From positions 124,001 to 188,000 of the forward strand of contig CANEXF010000003.1 of the NCBI GenBank assembly GCA_947443645.1: a DNA stretch of 64,000 bases, given 5' to 3'. The DNA comes from Comamonadaceae bacterium. GTDB taxonomy: Bacteria > Pseudomonadota > Gammaproteobacteria > Burkholderiales > Burkholderiaceae_C. The notes beneath the pieces were generated by a model. The model saw only the letters and a program-made list of their open reading frames with translations, had not been told where the DNA came from and made no database searches. Below, piece after piece: positions 39,661-53,957 of this stretch (positions are counted from its first letter, which is position 1; the number at the start of each line of letters is the position of its first letter). Position numbers and translations under genes: made by a program.

Positions 39661-40446
39661 CTATTTTTCAGCCGGTGGCGCGGGCGGCACAACTGCCTGG
39701 GGCGCCGTTGCATCTTCAGGCAGGTCATAACGCTCTTCCACTTCTGGTTTGCCGCCATTGGTCTGACTGCGCCTGCGCTGCAAATAGACATCACGGGTGA
39801 AACTGTATTTGTCCAGCGCCGCCTGCTCCAGCACTTCCGCAGGCCCCAGCAGCTCACTGCGCCGGTTCACAATTCGCAGAGTGCCCAAGGTGTTGCGCAC
39901 TGGCACGTTGTTGCTGCTGCTGACCAGATCACCCTTGAAGTCAACGACCGTGCCCAGCGTGTCGCGCACCGAGGACGGCCCAAGCAGCGGCAAGACAATG
40001 TAAGCCCCCGAGCCCACACCCCAGTAGCCGAGGGTCAGACCGAAATCCTGCTTGTGCTTGGGCAGGTTCAGGTCAGTGGCCACATCCAGCACGCCACCCA
40101 GACCAATGATCGTGTTGACGCCCACGCGGGCCAGGGTTTCGACCGCCTCTTTGGGTTTGAGCTGCAACACGTTGTTCACCAGCGACCAGACGTCAGAGAT
40201 ATTGCCGAAGAAATTAGTCACACCGGTTCGCACCTGGGACGGCAGCGCGTCGCGGTAGACCGTGGCTACCGGCTTAAGGACGACGCGGTCAACGCCATCA
40301 TTGAAATTGAACACTGTGCGGTTAAAGGGCTCCAGCGGATCAGCCGGGTTGGCGTTGGGCCCGGTTGCGCAGCCCTGCAGCAAAGCCAGCATCAGGCCGG
40401 CCGCGGCCAGCCGCAGCGGTGTGGTGAGATTGAGTCGTGAGAACAT
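39661..40446 (-). CDS. mlaA: MlaA/VacJ family outer-membrane lipoprotein
   Basis: The 261-residue protein has a lipoprotein signal with C26 in LLQGCATG, then DPLEPFNRTVFNFND, the standard MlaA start, and VGSGAYIVLPLLGPSSVRDT. MlaA extracts misplaced phospholipid from the outer leaflet. It lies between mlaD and mlaC and replaces the usual separate location in enteric bacteria. A proline-rich tail ends the protein. Confidence 0.95.
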   Translation of the reverse strand: MFSRLNLTTPLRLAAAGLMLALLQGCATGPNANPADPLEPFNRTVFNFNDGVDRVVLKPVATVYRDALPSQVRTGVTNFFGNISDVWSLVNNVLQLKPKEAVETLARVGVNTIIGLGGVLDVATDLNLPKHKQDFGLTLGYWGVGSGAYIVLPLLGPSSVRDTLGTVVDFKGDLVSSSNNVPVRNTLGTLRIVNRRSELLGPAEVLEQAALDKYSFTRDVYLQRRRSQTNGGKPEVEERYDLPEDATAPQAVVPPAPPAEK

Positions 40447-40448
40447 AT

Positions 40449-40949
40449 TTATTTCGCAGTCCCTGGGGTCGCTGCTGCGGATGATGGGGAACTGCTGTCC
40501 GCCGCCTTGCTGAATAAAAACTGGCTGATCAGGCTTTCAAGCACCACGGCAGATTGCGTCTGCTTGATCACATCGCCAGCGGCCATGTTTTTTTCGCTGG
40601 CACCAGGCTCCACACCGATGTACTGCTCACCCAGCAGACCGCTGGTCAGAATTTTCAGCGAGCTGTCTTTGGGGAAGACATAGCGGCTTTCCATCGCCAG
40701 ATTGACGCTGGCCTGATAGGACTTGTCGTCGAACGAGATGTTTTCGACCCGCCCCACCACCACACCGGCGCTCTTGACGGCGGCGCGTGGCTTGAGTCCG
40801 CCGATATTGTCGAACTTGGCCGTGACCCGGTACGCGGCGTCAAAGCTCAGGGTCAGCAAATTGGCCGATTTGAGCGCCAGAAACAAAATGGCTGCGCCGC
40901 CTATCAGGACAAACAGTCCAACCCACAGATCATTTTTAGAGCGTTGCAT
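40449..40949 (-). CDS. mlaD: MCE-domain protein MlaD
   Basis: The 166-residue protein has one N-terminal membrane segment (DLWVGLFVLIGGAAILFLAL) and one MCE domain (YRVTAKFDNIGGLKPRAAVKSAGVVVGRVENI, then GLLGEQYIGVEPG). It forms the hexameric ring of the Mla transporter. The ATG at 40949 matches the conserved MQRSKNDLWVG start; the 15-residue extension is not needed. It follows mlaE by 107 bp. Confidence 0.95.
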   Translation of the reverse strand: MQRSKNDLWVGLFVLIGGAAILFLALKSANLLTLSFDAAYRVTAKFDNIGGLKPRAAVKSAGVVVGRVENISFDDKSYQASVNLAMESRYVFPKDSSLKILTSGLLGEQYIGVEPGASEKNMAAGDVIKQTQSAVVLESLISQFLFSKAADSSSPSSAAATPGTAK

Positions 40950-41056
40950 GTCTATTACCTTCAGTGCACTGGCGTCGGTCGAGAAGGACGCCAATAATTA
41001 AACAGATTTTCGCATGGCCGGTTTCAAACCGCCTGCAGCCATGAAGATCACGGGCT

Positions 41057-41860
41057 TTAGAGGCTGAACATCAAAGTGGTGAGCAGGAAGTCCAGGCCCA
41101 GCACCGCCAGCGAGGCGACCACTACAGTGCGTGTGGTGGCGCGCGACACGCCCTCGGGCGTAGGCTGGGCTTCAAAGCCCTGGTAGAGCGCCACAAAGGT
41201 CACGGTCACGCCAAACACAAAACTTTTGATGATGCCGTTGCCGACATCGGCCCAGACCTCGACGCCAGACTGCATCTGGCTCCAGAAGGAGCCCGAATCA
41301 ATGCCAATCATCACCACGCCGACAAACCAGCCGCCCATGACCCCCACGGCGCTGAACACCGCAGCCAGCAGCGGCATGGCGATGATGCCGCCCCAAAAAC
41401 GCGGCGCAAGTATGCGCTGCACTGGGTCCACCGCCATCATTTCCATCGCCGACAACTGCTCGCCAGCTTTCATCAAGCCAATTTCAGCCGTCAGCGCGGT
41501 GCCCGCGCGGCCCGCAAACAACAGCGCCGTGATCACAGGACCGAGTTCCCGCACGAGGCTGAGCGCCACCAGCAAGCCCAACGCCGACGATGAGCCATAG
41601 CGCTGCAGCGTGTAATAGCCCTGCAAACCCAGCACAAAGCCGACAAACAGGCCGGACACCGAAATGATGGCCAGCGAGTAATTGCCAAGAAAGAAAATCT
41701 GGTCACGCACCAGAGAAAAACGGCGCAAGGCCTGAGGGCTCATGGCCAGCAGCCGCAGCAGCAGGCGTGTTGCATAGCCCAGATGCGCCAGCTGGCTGCG
41801 CAGGGCAAAGCCTATGCCGGCGATGAAAGCTGTCATGCTGTTGGATGGGGTTTGACGCAT
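41057..41860 (-). CDS. mlaE: Mla phospholipid transporter permease MlaE
   Basis: The 267-residue multi-pass protein has the MlaE motifs FVGFVLGLQGYYTLQRYGSSSALG and FAGRAGTALTAEIGLMKAGEQLSAMEMMAVDP. It forms the membrane core of MlaFEDB, keeping outer-membrane lipid asymmetry. Its start overlaps the mlaF stop by one base, so translation is coupled. Confidence 0.96.
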   Translation of the reverse strand: MRQTPSNSMTAFIAGIGFALRSQLAHLGYATRLLLRLLAMSPQALRRFSLVRDQIFFLGNYSLAIISVSGLFVGFVLGLQGYYTLQRYGSSSALGLLVALSLVRELGPVITALLFAGRAGTALTAEIGLMKAGEQLSAMEMMAVDPVQRILAPRFWGGIIAMPLLAAVFSAVGVMGGWFVGVVMIGIDSGSFWSQMQSGVEVWADVGNGIIKSFVFGVTVTFVALYQGFEAQPTPEGVSRATTRTVVVASLAVLGLDFLLTTLMFSL

Positions 41861-42705
41861 CAGTGCTCCGCCTTGGCTGCTGGCGCCGGGTTGCCGAAAT
41901 CGCTGGCCACGTCGGGGCCGGGGTAGTGAAACTTCACCGGGCCTTCGGCCAGCGCGTTGACAAACTGGTGCACCAGCGGATCGCTTGAATGCCTGACCTC
42001 GTCCGGCGTGCCCTGCGCCGCAATGCCGCCATTGGCCAGGATGATGACCTTGTCGGCAATGCGGAAAGTCTCTTCCAGATCGTGCGACACCACAATGCTG
42101 GTGATGCCCATGGTGTCGTTGAGCTGACGAATCAGTTGCGCGGCCGTGCCCAGCGAGATCGGGTCAAGCCCGGCAAAGGGCTCGTCATACATGATGAGTT
42201 CCGGGTCCAGCGCAATCGCGCGCGCCAGCGCCACGCGCCTGGCCATGCCGCCAGACACCTCGCTGGGCATCAGGTCGCGCGCACCACGCAGGCCCACCGC
42301 ATTGAGCTTCATCAGCACGATGTCGCGAATCAGGCGCGCGTTCAGGCCGGTGTGCTCGCGCAGCGGGAAAGCCACGTTGTCGAAAACGCTCAAGTCGGTG
42401 AACAAGGCGCCAAACTGAAACAGCATGCCCATACGGCGCCTGGCCGCATACAACTCGGCCTGCGTCATCTGGCCGACGTTTTTTCCTGCCACCAGCACTT
42501 CGCCGCTGTTGGCCTTTTGCTGGCCGCCAATCAGCCTCAGCACGGTTGTTTTGCCGCCGCCCGAGGCGCCCATCAGCGCCGTGACCTTGCCGCGCGGCAC
42601 CGACAGCGTGACCTTGTCGAGAATGACACGGTCGCCACTGGTTCCCGGGTAGGAAAAGGTGACGTCCTTGAACTCAACCAGCGGGGAAGTGGATAGATCG
42701 GCCAT
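41860..42705 (-). CDS. mlaF: Mla phospholipid transporter ATPase MlaF
   Basis: The 281-residue ATPase has Walker A GASGGGKTTVL, signature EVSGGMARRVALARA, Walker B LIMYDEPFAGLDP and H-loop VVSHDLEE. It heads the mla operon and the 18-kb minus-strand gene train. The 278-bp region upstream (42706-42983) is the longest gap in the window; it holds a possible degenerate family B piece near 42842-42895 and the gltD terminator-like hairpin. Confidence 0.96.
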   Translation of the reverse strand: MADLSTSPLVEFKDVTFSYPGTSGDRVILDKVTLSVPRGKVTALMGASGGGKTTVLRLIGGQQKANSGEVLVAGKNVGQMTQAELYAARRRMGMLFQFGALFTDLSVFDNVAFPLREHTGLNARLIRDIVLMKLNAVGLRGARDLMPSEVSGGMARRVALARAIALDPELIMYDEPFAGLDPISLGTAAQLIRQLNDTMGITSIVVSHDLEETFRIADKVIILANGGIAAQGTPDEVRHSSDPLVHQFVNALAEGPVKFHYPGPDVASDFGNPAPAAKAEH

Positions 42706-42926
42706 TGAAAAATTGAAAGGCCTGCGTGCAAGCAGGCTTGAATAAGATATGCACCAATGATAAAGACATTGGCGATGTCTCTTCTGCCAGCAGGCCCACG
42801 AGCCGCCAAAAACGACCGAAACCGCCGCTTTATATACAAATAACAGCTGTAGCGCAGTACTGACGGGCGTGGGCAGCTAGCATTTTTGCAGCATCCCGAG
42901 CCGCTTGAGCTGGCCAGTTGCGGCAC

Positions 42927-42977
42927 CCACAAGAAACTCGACAACCGCCCCCAAGGGGCGATTGTCGAAACTTGTGG
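42927..42977 (-). terminator. Hairpin downstream of gltD
   Basis: CCACAAG, then CGACAA and GCCCC, pair with GGGGC, TTGTCG and CTTGTGG across a short loop. It starts just after the gltD stop codon. The following T stretch is weak, so it may be a partial or factor-assisted terminator. Confidence 0.6.
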
Positions 42978-42983
42978 CGGTCT

Positions 42984-44450
42984 TTAGCGTGGCAGGTCGC
43001 TGTAACCCATGAGGAACTCATCGACCGAGCGCGCCGCCTGGCGGCCTTCGCGAATCGCCCACACCACCAGGCTCTGCCCACGGCGGATGTCACCAGCAGC
43101 AAACACCTTGGGCACGTTGGTGGCATAGCCGCCCGTGAAGTCGGTGCTGGCCTTGGCATTGCCGCGGTTGTCCTTGTCGATGCCGAAGTCTTCCAGAATC
43201 GACGCAACCGGTGACACAAATCCCATGGCCAGCAGCACCAGATCAGCCTTGAGGGTCTGCTCCGAGCCAGACACTTCAACCATCTTGCCGTCTTTCCATT
43301 CGACGCGAACAGTCTTCAAGCCCGTGACCTTGCCTTTTTCGCCTATCAACTCCTTGGTCGAAATCGCGAACTCGCGCTCGCAACCTTCCTGGTGGGACGA
43401 CGAGGTGCGCAGCTTGACGGGCCAGTAAGGCCAGGTCATGGGCCGGTTTTCTTCTTCAGGTGGCTGCGGCATCAGTTCGAACTGGGTCACGCTGGCCGCG
43501 CCATGGCGGTTGCTGGTGCCGACGCAGTCAGAACCAGTGTCACCGCCACCGATCACGATCACATGTTTGCCATCGGCCCGGATCTGGCCCTTGACCTTGT
43601 CGCCGGCATTGATCTTGTTTTGCGTAGGCAAAAATTCCATCGCAAAATGCACGCCGTCCAGATCACGGCCTGGCACTGGCAGATCGCGGGACTGCTCGGC
43701 GCCGCCGGTCAGGATCACCGCGTCAAAGTCTTTTTTCAGTTGCTCGGGCGTGATGCTTTCCTTGGCCCAGTTGGTGACCTTGGAATCCTTGGGCAGATGG
43801 CCCACCATCACACCGCAGCGAAAGCTCACACCTTCGGCCTGCAGCTGTTCGACCCGGCGATCAATATGAATTTTTTCCATCTTGAAGTCGGGAATGCCGT
43901 AGCGCAGCAAGCCGCCGACGCGGTCGTTTTTCTCGAACACCGTGACATCGTGACCAACGCGTGCCAGCTGCTGGGCAGCGGCCAGACCGGCCGGGCCGGA
44001 ACCGACGACCGCGACTTTTTTGCCGGTTTTGTGCTTGGGCAGCTGGGGCTTGACCCAACCCTCGTGCCAGGCACGGTCAATGATGGCGTGCTCAATCGAC
44101 TTGATGCCGACCGCGTCGTCGTTCACATTGAGCGTACATGCGGCTTCGCACGGTGCCGGGCAGATGCGGCCCGTGAACTCGGGGAAGTTGTTGGTGCTGT
44201 GCAGCGTCTCGATCGCATTTTTCCAGTCAGCACGAAACACCATGTCATTGAAGTCAGGAATGATGTTGTTGACCGGGCAGCCGCTGTTGCAAAACGGCGT
44301 GCCGCAGTCCATGCAGCGCGCCGCCTGCTTGCTGGCCTGCGCATCATCGAGCCCGATGACAAATTCCTTGTAGTTTTTCAGGCGCTCGGCGACGGGCTTG
44401 TAGCCCTCTTCGACACGCTCGTACTCCATGAAACCGGTGATTTTTCCCAT
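42984..44450 (-). CDS. gltD: Glutamate synthase small subunit GltD
   Basis: The 488-residue protein has N-terminal iron-sulfur cysteines ([15 protein letters not shown]), an FAD motif [17 protein letters not shown] and an NADPH motif [15 protein letters not shown]. It passes electrons from NADPH to GltB for glutamate synthesis. The ATG at 44450 has AGGA 7 nt upstream and gives the conserved [13 protein letters not shown] start; a longer form to 44501 does not fit. It follows gltB by 95 bp holding a family B repeat. Confidence 0.96.
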   Translation of the reverse strand: MGKITGFMEYERVEEGYKPVAERLKNYKEFVIGLDDAQASKQAARCMDCGTPFCNSGCPVNNIIPDFNDMVFRADWKNAIETLHSTNNFPEFTGRICPAPCEAACTLNVNDDAVGIKSIEHAIIDRAWHEGWVKPQLPKHKTGKKVAVVGSGPAGLAAAQQLARVGHDVTVFEKNDRVGGLLRYGIPDFKMEKIHIDRRVEQLQAEGVSFRCGVMVGHLPKDSKVTNWAKESITPEQLKKDFDAVILTGGAEQSRDLPVPGRDLDGVHFAMEFLPTQNKINAGDKVKGQIRADGKHVIVIGGGDTGSDCVGTSNRHGAASVTQFELMPQPPEEENRPMTWPYWPVKLRTSSSHQEGCEREFAISTKELIGEKGKVTGLKTVRVEWKDGKMVEVSGSEQTLKADLVLLAMGFVSPVASILEDFGIDKDNRGNAKASTDFTGGYATNVPKVFAAGDIRRGQSLVVWAIREGRQAARSVDEFLMGYSDLPR

Positions 44451-44480
44451 GATCAAATCCTGATAAATAACATGCTTTTC

Positions 44481-44541
44481 AAAAGCATTTAATGGCCACA
44501 ACCTTTTACTAAAGGGCGCTGGCAGCTATTAAAATCGTAGC
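44481..44541 (-). repeat. Family B repeat, copy 6
   Basis: On the minus strand the core is GCTACGATTTTAATAGC (17 bp), followed by TGCCAGCGCCCTTTAG and ending AAATGCTTTT. It lies in the gap between gltB and gltD, in the direction of transcription. Confidence 0.65.
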
Positions 44542-44545
44542 GTCT

Positions 44546-49294
<4,749 letters not shown>

Positions 49295-49366
49295 GGCGCA
49301 CTCCTAGTCAATATGTTTCGCGGGAATCGGATGATAAAGCTTAGCAACAACAATGCCAAACAAAAT

Positions 49367-49389
49367 AATTGGGGTCAGACTCCAATTAA
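49367..49389 (+). repeat. REP-like hairpin, left side of the RAYT element
   Basis: AATTGGGGTCAGACTCCAATTAA: AATTGG and CCAATT form a stem around a 9-nt loop. It matches the reverse complement of the right-hand hairpin with one difference in the loop. Confidence 0.75.
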
Positions 49390-49474
49390 GCTCAACAAAA
49401 TGCAACTGAAAAATAATTAGGGACAGATATTAAAGTGATAAAAATATCAAATAAATCATAAACTTGCGTAGGAC

Positions 49475-50173
49475 TTAAACATCTGAAGTCTTGCTCAGAG
49501 GACGCCCTGCTCTGGCTTTGTGGACCCGACGTTCCGTTTGCTTTTGCAAATCTGCAACAAATTTATCCTCTCCCAATGCCCAACCACTGAGCGCAGAGGA
49601 GGTCAATGCGCGTTGCTGGTCGCTGCTTACACCGGCACGCACCATTTCGGCGTAAGCCGCTTCACGTGCAAATGGCGTGTTGCCCAGTGACCAGTAAAGC
49701 GGATGCGGCGTGATCAGCCGGTCCGTGCGCAGCCCCGCATAGTGCCCGTAGCCAGACCAGGCATAGTCACCGGCCTGCGCCACCAGACCGGCACGTACCG
49801 GATTCAGATCAATATAGGCCATGCAGGCCAGCAGGTAGCGGTCCGTCTGGATCAGGGTTGAGCGGTAGCGCCCTTCCCAGAGCGTGCCGGAGCGGCCTTG
49901 GAGGTCATTGAAATACCGGACATAGCTGCGGCCCACCGCCTGCATCATCTGAGGCAGGCCCTTGTCAGTCTGCGGCGTGGCCAGCAAATGAAAGTGGTTG
50001 CTCATCAGCACATAGTCGTGAATCGCCACTTCGAATTTTTTGGCGTTCTCGTGCAGCAGCTCAAGCAGGTATTCCCGGTCAGCCGTTGTCGCGAAAATAG
50101 GTTGGCGGTTGTTGCCGCGCTGAATGACGTGATGAGGATAGCCTGGCAGGGTCAGGCGGGGCAAGCGGGCCAT
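49475..50173 (-). CDS. REP-associated tyrosine transposase (Y1/IS200-like, RAYT)
   Basis: The 232-residue protein belongs to the Y1 transposase superfamily: LTLPGYPHHVIQRGNNRQPIF at the start, the HUH-type metal motif in MSNHFHLLATP, LWEGRYRSTLIQTDRYLLACMAYIDLNPVRAGLV after it. RAYTs act on single-stranded DNA at REP hairpins and are usually domesticated single-copy genes. It is flanked by two inverted hairpins (49367-49389 and 50208-50231) about 0.85 kb apart. It appears intact. Confidence 0.88.
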   Translation of the reverse strand: MARLPRLTLPGYPHHVIQRGNNRQPIFATTADREYLLELLHENAKKFEVAIHDYVLMSNHFHLLATPQTDKGLPQMMQAVGRSYVRYFNDLQGRSGTLWEGRYRSTLIQTDRYLLACMAYIDLNPVRAGLVAQAGDYAWSGYGHYAGLRTDRLITPHPLYWSLGNTPFAREAAYAEMVRAGVSSDQQRALTSSALSGWALGEDKFVADLQKQTERRVHKARAGRPLSKTSDV

Positions 50174-50207
50174 GTGGTGTGGGATCCTTTAAGCGAGGAT
50201 TTCCAGT

Positions 50208-50231
50208 TTAATTGGAATCTGACCCCAATTA
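50208..50231 (-). repeat. REP-like hairpin, right side of the RAYT element
   Basis: TTAATTGGAATCTGACCCCAATTA, the inverted partner of 49367-49389, with AATTGG / CCAATT stem. It lies 19 bp before the MFS gene stop codon. Confidence 0.75.
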
Positions 50232-50249
50232 CTCTTGCCAATTACTTGA

Positions 50250-51482
50250 TCACTTCGACAACTCGCTTTGAATTTTGCTGGCCAGGCCCAGACCGACAAC
50301 GCAGCAAGCGACGCTGACCCAACCCGTCAACTGCCAGCCACCAGCCTGCACGGCCACCCAGGCGACCAGGGGTGGCCCGAGGAACTGGCCCGTCGCAGAC
50401 CATTGCTGCATCCAGCCCACCGTAGTGGACACGGCAGCCGCGCTGGGTGCAAGCCGGACCGCCAGACTGAACAGGGTTGCCGGAACCAAGCCGCCGACCA
50501 TGGAAAACACGAGCACAGCGGCGTACTGCAACCACGGATCAAGGTGTGCTGTAAAAGCCAGCATGGCACCTGTCCCCATGGACAAAAAGCCGGCGGCCAG
50601 CAAAGTAGTGGGCTTGATGCCGCGCTCCAGCAAACGTCCACCTGCCAGATTGCCGAGCATATTGACCGCAGCGGCCAGCGCGGTTAGCCAGGCCGCCGTC
50701 GTATTGACCACGCCGGCTTGCACATAAATACTGGGCAAAAAACCGACCACAGCCAGCCACTGGCCAGAATAAACCGCAAAGCTCAGCGCCAACAACCAAG
50801 CCGGCCGTGAACGCAAGGTCAAGCCAAGCAGCTTTTTATCGCGGTCGCCCTCCGGTGCTGCGTGTGCCGCTGCGCTCGCAGCCATCAAGTCAGCGCGCGA
50901 AACACGGTCGGGCGGCAGCTGCCACCAGACCAGCAGGGCCAAGGCGCCTGAAAGCACGGACAACACGAGCCACAAAAGACGCCAGCCGCCATCGGTTGTC
51001 CCCAGGCGCATGACCCAAGGCCCGAACAGCAAGGCCAGCGAAGCACCCAAGGGCATGTAAGTGCCCCAAACACCGAGCATACGGTGAATGCGTTGTGGCC
51101 GCACAAGCTGGCGCAGCAGGCCGGGAGCCGGCAGCACCACCCATAAAAATCCAAGACCTTCCAATGCACGACTGGCAAGCAGCCAGCTCGCGCTGTCGGC
51201 CAAGGCGCCCAGGGCGCTGGCGCAGGCCAGCAGCAGCAGCCCCGCTGCCATGCTGCGCCTGAGCCCTGCACGCTGCACTGCCAGGCCGGTCAACAACCCC
51301 AAAGACATGCCGGCGAGCTGCACCAGCGACAACAAAAAACCTGCCTGCAGCAGGGAGATGGACAAGGTGCGCTGCAGCACAGGCAGGGCCGGCGGCAGCT
51401 TGCCGATATGCAGTGCAGCCGCCACGCCGGCGGCGATCACGCAATAAGCCGCGAACTTGTGGGGATCGGTGTCAGGCTTCAA
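50250..51482 (-). CDS. MFS transporter
   Basis: The 410-residue protein has about twelve hydrophobic segments arranged in two halves with a central hydrophilic loop (SAAAHAAPEGDRDKKLLG). The first half shows LLSLVQLAGMSLGLLTG and RAGLRRSMAAG, a typical MFS loop 2-3 region. No substrate can be given. The start used is TTG at 51482 without a good ribosome site, so the N-terminus is uncertain. It follows dgt by 11 bp. Confidence 0.82.
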   Translation of the reverse strand: MKPDTDPHKFAAYCVIAAGVAAALHIGKLPPALPVLQRTLSISLLQAGFLLSLVQLAGMSLGLLTGLAVQRAGLRRSMAAGLLLLACASALGALADSASWLLASRALEGLGFLWVVLPAPGLLRQLVRPQRIHRMLGVWGTYMPLGASLALLFGPWVMRLGTTDGGWRLLWLVLSVLSGALALLVWWQLPPDRVSRADLMAASAAAHAAPEGDRDKKLLGLTLRSRPAWLLALSFAVYSGQWLAVVGFLPSIYVQAGVVNTTAAWLTALAAAVNMLGNLAGGRLLERGIKPTTLLAAGFLSMGTGAMLAFTAHLDPWLQYAAVLVFSMVGGLVPATLFSLAVRLAPSAAAVSTTVGWMQQWSATGQFLGPPLVAWVAVQAGGWQLTGWVSVACCVVGLGLASKIQSELSK

Positions 51483-51493
51483 AAAGGATGGCC

Positions 51494-52693
51494 TCAGCTC
51501 AGAAAAACGGTCTGCCCTTTGAGCCGCTCGTGTTCCCGGCTGGCAAAGCGGTCTGTCATGCCGGCGATATAGTCGGCCACCACACGTTCGGGCCGCGCAC
51601 CCGCGCGCTGCGGCGTCTCGAGGCCATCAAAGCGGTCTATATGCGCCTGCGGCATCTGGGCCGGATCGGCCATGTAAATTTCAAACAGGTCACGCACCAC
51701 CTGCTGCGCCGCCTGCGTGGTTTCCAGCACCTGCGGATGCCGGTACAGATTCTGGAACAAAAACCGTTTGAGGTCAGCTGACTTGCGCGCCATCTCCGGC
51801 GTGAAGCAGACCAGCGCGGCCGACTGGCGCACAGCGCTGACGTTCTCCGGGTGACGCTGGTCCAGAGCCGCGCGCGTGGCATCCATCACGTCGTAAACCT
51901 GCGCGCTCAGCATGCGCCGTATGGTTTCAAACAGCCATCGGCGTCCTTGCAGGCCGGCATGCTGCGCCAGCGCCTCGCTGCTGTATTGGCTAAACAGCGC
52001 AACTTCCTGCAACTGCTCCAGCGTCAGCAAGCCCGAGCGCACGCCGTCGTCAATATCGTGCGCGTTATAGGCAATCTCGTCGGCCAGGTTGGCCAGCTGA
52101 GCCTCCAGGCCGGGCTGAAGCCAGGGCGCCGTGCTTTTGTCCTGCTCGACAAAGCGCCGCGCCACGCCGCCCGGCTCACGCGCCTCGATGTGCAGGGCGT
52201 TGCGCCGCGAGCAATGCTTGAGGATGCCTTCGCGGGTTTCAAAACTCAGGTTCAGCCCGTCGTAGGCGGGATAACGCTCTTCGAGCGCGTCAACCACGCG
52301 CAGGCTTTGCAAGTTGTGCTCAAAACCCGCGCTGGCCGGGTTGTGGCTTTTGAGGCAGGCATTGAGAGCGTCCTGGCCGGCGTGGCCAAAAGGCGTGTGA
52401 CCAAGATCATGGGCCAGCGCAATCGCCTCGACCAGGTCTTCGTTGAGCTGCAGGCTGCGAGCGATGGAGCGGCCAAGCTGGGCCACCTCCAGAGAATGCG
52501 TCAGCCGCGTGCGAAACAAATCGCCCTCATGGTTCAGAAAGACCTGGGTTTTGTAGACCAGCCGTCGAAACGCCGTCGAATGAACAATCCGGTCGCGGTC
52601 GCGCTGAAACTCGGACCGCGTGGGCGCCGGGGGTTCGGCAAAGCGTCGGCCGCGCGATGCAGCCGGGTCACAAGCGTAGCGCGCGAGACTCAT
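51494..52693 (-). CDS. dgt: dGTP triphosphohydrolase-like HD domain protein
   Basis: The 399-residue protein has the HD-domain motifs of the Dgt family: FRTRLTHSLEVAQLGRSIA, the IALAHDLGHTPFGHAGQDAL metal site and LADEIAYNAHDIDDG. It hydrolyses deoxynucleoside triphosphates to nucleoside and triphosphate. Length fits the dGTPase type 2 group, whose substrate range is broader. It lies 90 bp after aroB with a family B repeat between them. Confidence 0.92.
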   Translation of the reverse strand: MSLARYACDPAASRGRRFAEPPAPTRSEFQRDRDRIVHSTAFRRLVYKTQVFLNHEGDLFRTRLTHSLEVAQLGRSIARSLQLNEDLVEAIALAHDLGHTPFGHAGQDALNACLKSHNPASAGFEHNLQSLRVVDALEERYPAYDGLNLSFETREGILKHCSRRNALHIEAREPGGVARRFVEQDKSTAPWLQPGLEAQLANLADEIAYNAHDIDDGVRSGLLTLEQLQEVALFSQYSSEALAQHAGLQGRRWLFETIRRMLSAQVYDVMDATRAALDQRHPENVSAVRQSAALVCFTPEMARKSADLKRFLFQNLYRHPQVLETTQAAQQVVRDLFEIYMADPAQMPQAHIDRFDGLETPQRAGARPERVVADYIAGMTDRFASREHERLKGQTVFLS

Positions 52694-52701
52694 AAATCAA
52701 A

Positions 52702-52759
52702 CATTAAAAAGCCCTAAAAGCCAATGAATACGAGCGCAAGCAGCTATTGGATGCATAGC
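52702..52759 (-). repeat. Family B repeat, copy 7
   Basis: On the minus strand the core is GCTATGCATCCAATAGC (17 bp), followed by TGCTTGCGCTCG and ending GGCTTTTTAATG. It lies between aroB and dgt. Confidence 0.7.
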
Positions 52760-52783
52760 ACTTAGAGCTGGCGTCGCAGCTCT

Positions 52784-53899
52784 TTACTGGCAGCAAAAGT
52801 CAATCACTTCGCGCACCAGAGGCTCGGGCGCGCTGCGAACGCTGGCCGCACCCGGCTGGTCCAGCAGCACGAAACGGATTTCACCGGCCTCGGATTTTTT
52901 ATCAATCCGCATCAGCTCCAGATAACGCCCGGCGTTGTCTGCGGCGCGCAGCACCGGCGCTTTCACGGGCAAGCCGGCGCGGGCGACGAGTCGCGTCAGG
53001 CGCTCGACAAATGGCAGATCGACCAGGCCCAGGCGCTGCGACAGGTGCGCCGCCATCACCATGCCGCAACCCACGCCCTCACCGTGCAGCCATTGCCCGT
53101 ACCCCAGGCCGGATTCAATCGCATGACCGAAGGTGTGGCCAAAATTGAGGATGGCGCGCAAGCCGGTTTCGCGCTCGTCCTGCCCGACCACCCAGGCCTT
53201 GATTTCGCAACTGCGCTGGATCGCATGGGCCAGCGCCGCCGGATCACGCGCCAGCAAGGCATCCAGATTCGATTCAATCCAGTCCAGAAAAGCCAGATCT
53301 GCGATAGGCCCGTATTTGATGATCTCAGCCAATCCGGCGCTCAGCTCCCGGCTTGGCAGCGTATTGAGCACGTCCAGATCACACAAGACCAACTGCGGTT
53401 GGTAAAAGGCGCCGATCATGTTTTTGCCCAGCGGGTGGTTGATGGCGGTTTTGCCGCCCACCGAAGAGTCGACCTGGGCCAGCAAAGTCGTCGGAACCTG
53501 AACAAAAGGCACGCCGCGCATATAACTGGCCGCAGCAAAACCAGTCATGTCACCTACCACGCCGCCGCCCAGGGCAAAGAGCACGGTTTTACGGTCACAG
53601 CCATTGCGCAACAGCGCATCAAAAATCAGCTGCAGCGTCTGCCAATCCTTGAAGCCCTCGCCGTCGGGCAAGCTCAGCAGCAGCACCTTTACGTAGCGGG
53701 ACTGCAAGGCCGCCTTGAGTTGCGCCGCATACAGCGGCGCCACCGTGGTGTTAGAGACGATCAGCGCGGTGCTGGCCGCAGGCAAGTGCGCATAGTTTGA
53801 GACATCGCCGAGCAAGCCGGCGCCAATGACAATCGGATAGCTGCGTTCGGCCAGGCTGATCTGAACCTGGGTCCTGGCGGAATGAGAATTTTCTTGCAT
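52784..53899 (-). CDS. aroB: 3-dehydroquinate synthase AroB
   Basis: The 371-residue protein shows the AroB NAD and metal motifs: [59 protein letters not shown] and the metal-ligand [13 protein letters not shown]. It cyclises DAHP in the second step of the shikimate pathway. The ATG at 53899 is preferred; an upstream TTG at 53908 is also in frame. It follows aroK by 58 bp. Confidence 0.96.
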   Translation of the reverse strand: MQENSHSARTQVQISLAERSYPIVIGAGLLGDVSNYAHLPAASTALIVSNTTVAPLYAAQLKAALQSRYVKVLLLSLPDGEGFKDWQTLQLIFDALLRNGCDRKTVLFALGGGVVGDMTGFAAASYMRGVPFVQVPTTLLAQVDSSVGGKTAINHPLGKNMIGAFYQPQLVLCDLDVLNTLPSRELSAGLAEIIKYGPIADLAFLDWIESNLDALLARDPAALAHAIQRSCEIKAWVVGQDERETGLRAILNFGHTFGHAIESGLGYGQWLHGEGVGCGMVMAAHLSQRLGLVDLPFVERLTRLVARAGLPVKAPVLRAADNAGRYLELMRIDKKSEAGEIRFVLLDQPGAASVRSAPEPLVREVIDFCCQ

Positions 53900-53957
53900 A
53901 GCGCTCAAGTGTAGAGGCAGGAATTACGGGCCGGATCTCGCCCCTGTGGCTTGGCAG

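Noticed and set aside
42842-42895. Possible eighth family B copy upstream of mlaF
   Set aside because: The tail is partly similar (GCGCAGTACTGACGGGCG, GCTAGCATTTTT), but the 17-bp core is absent, so it is not counted.
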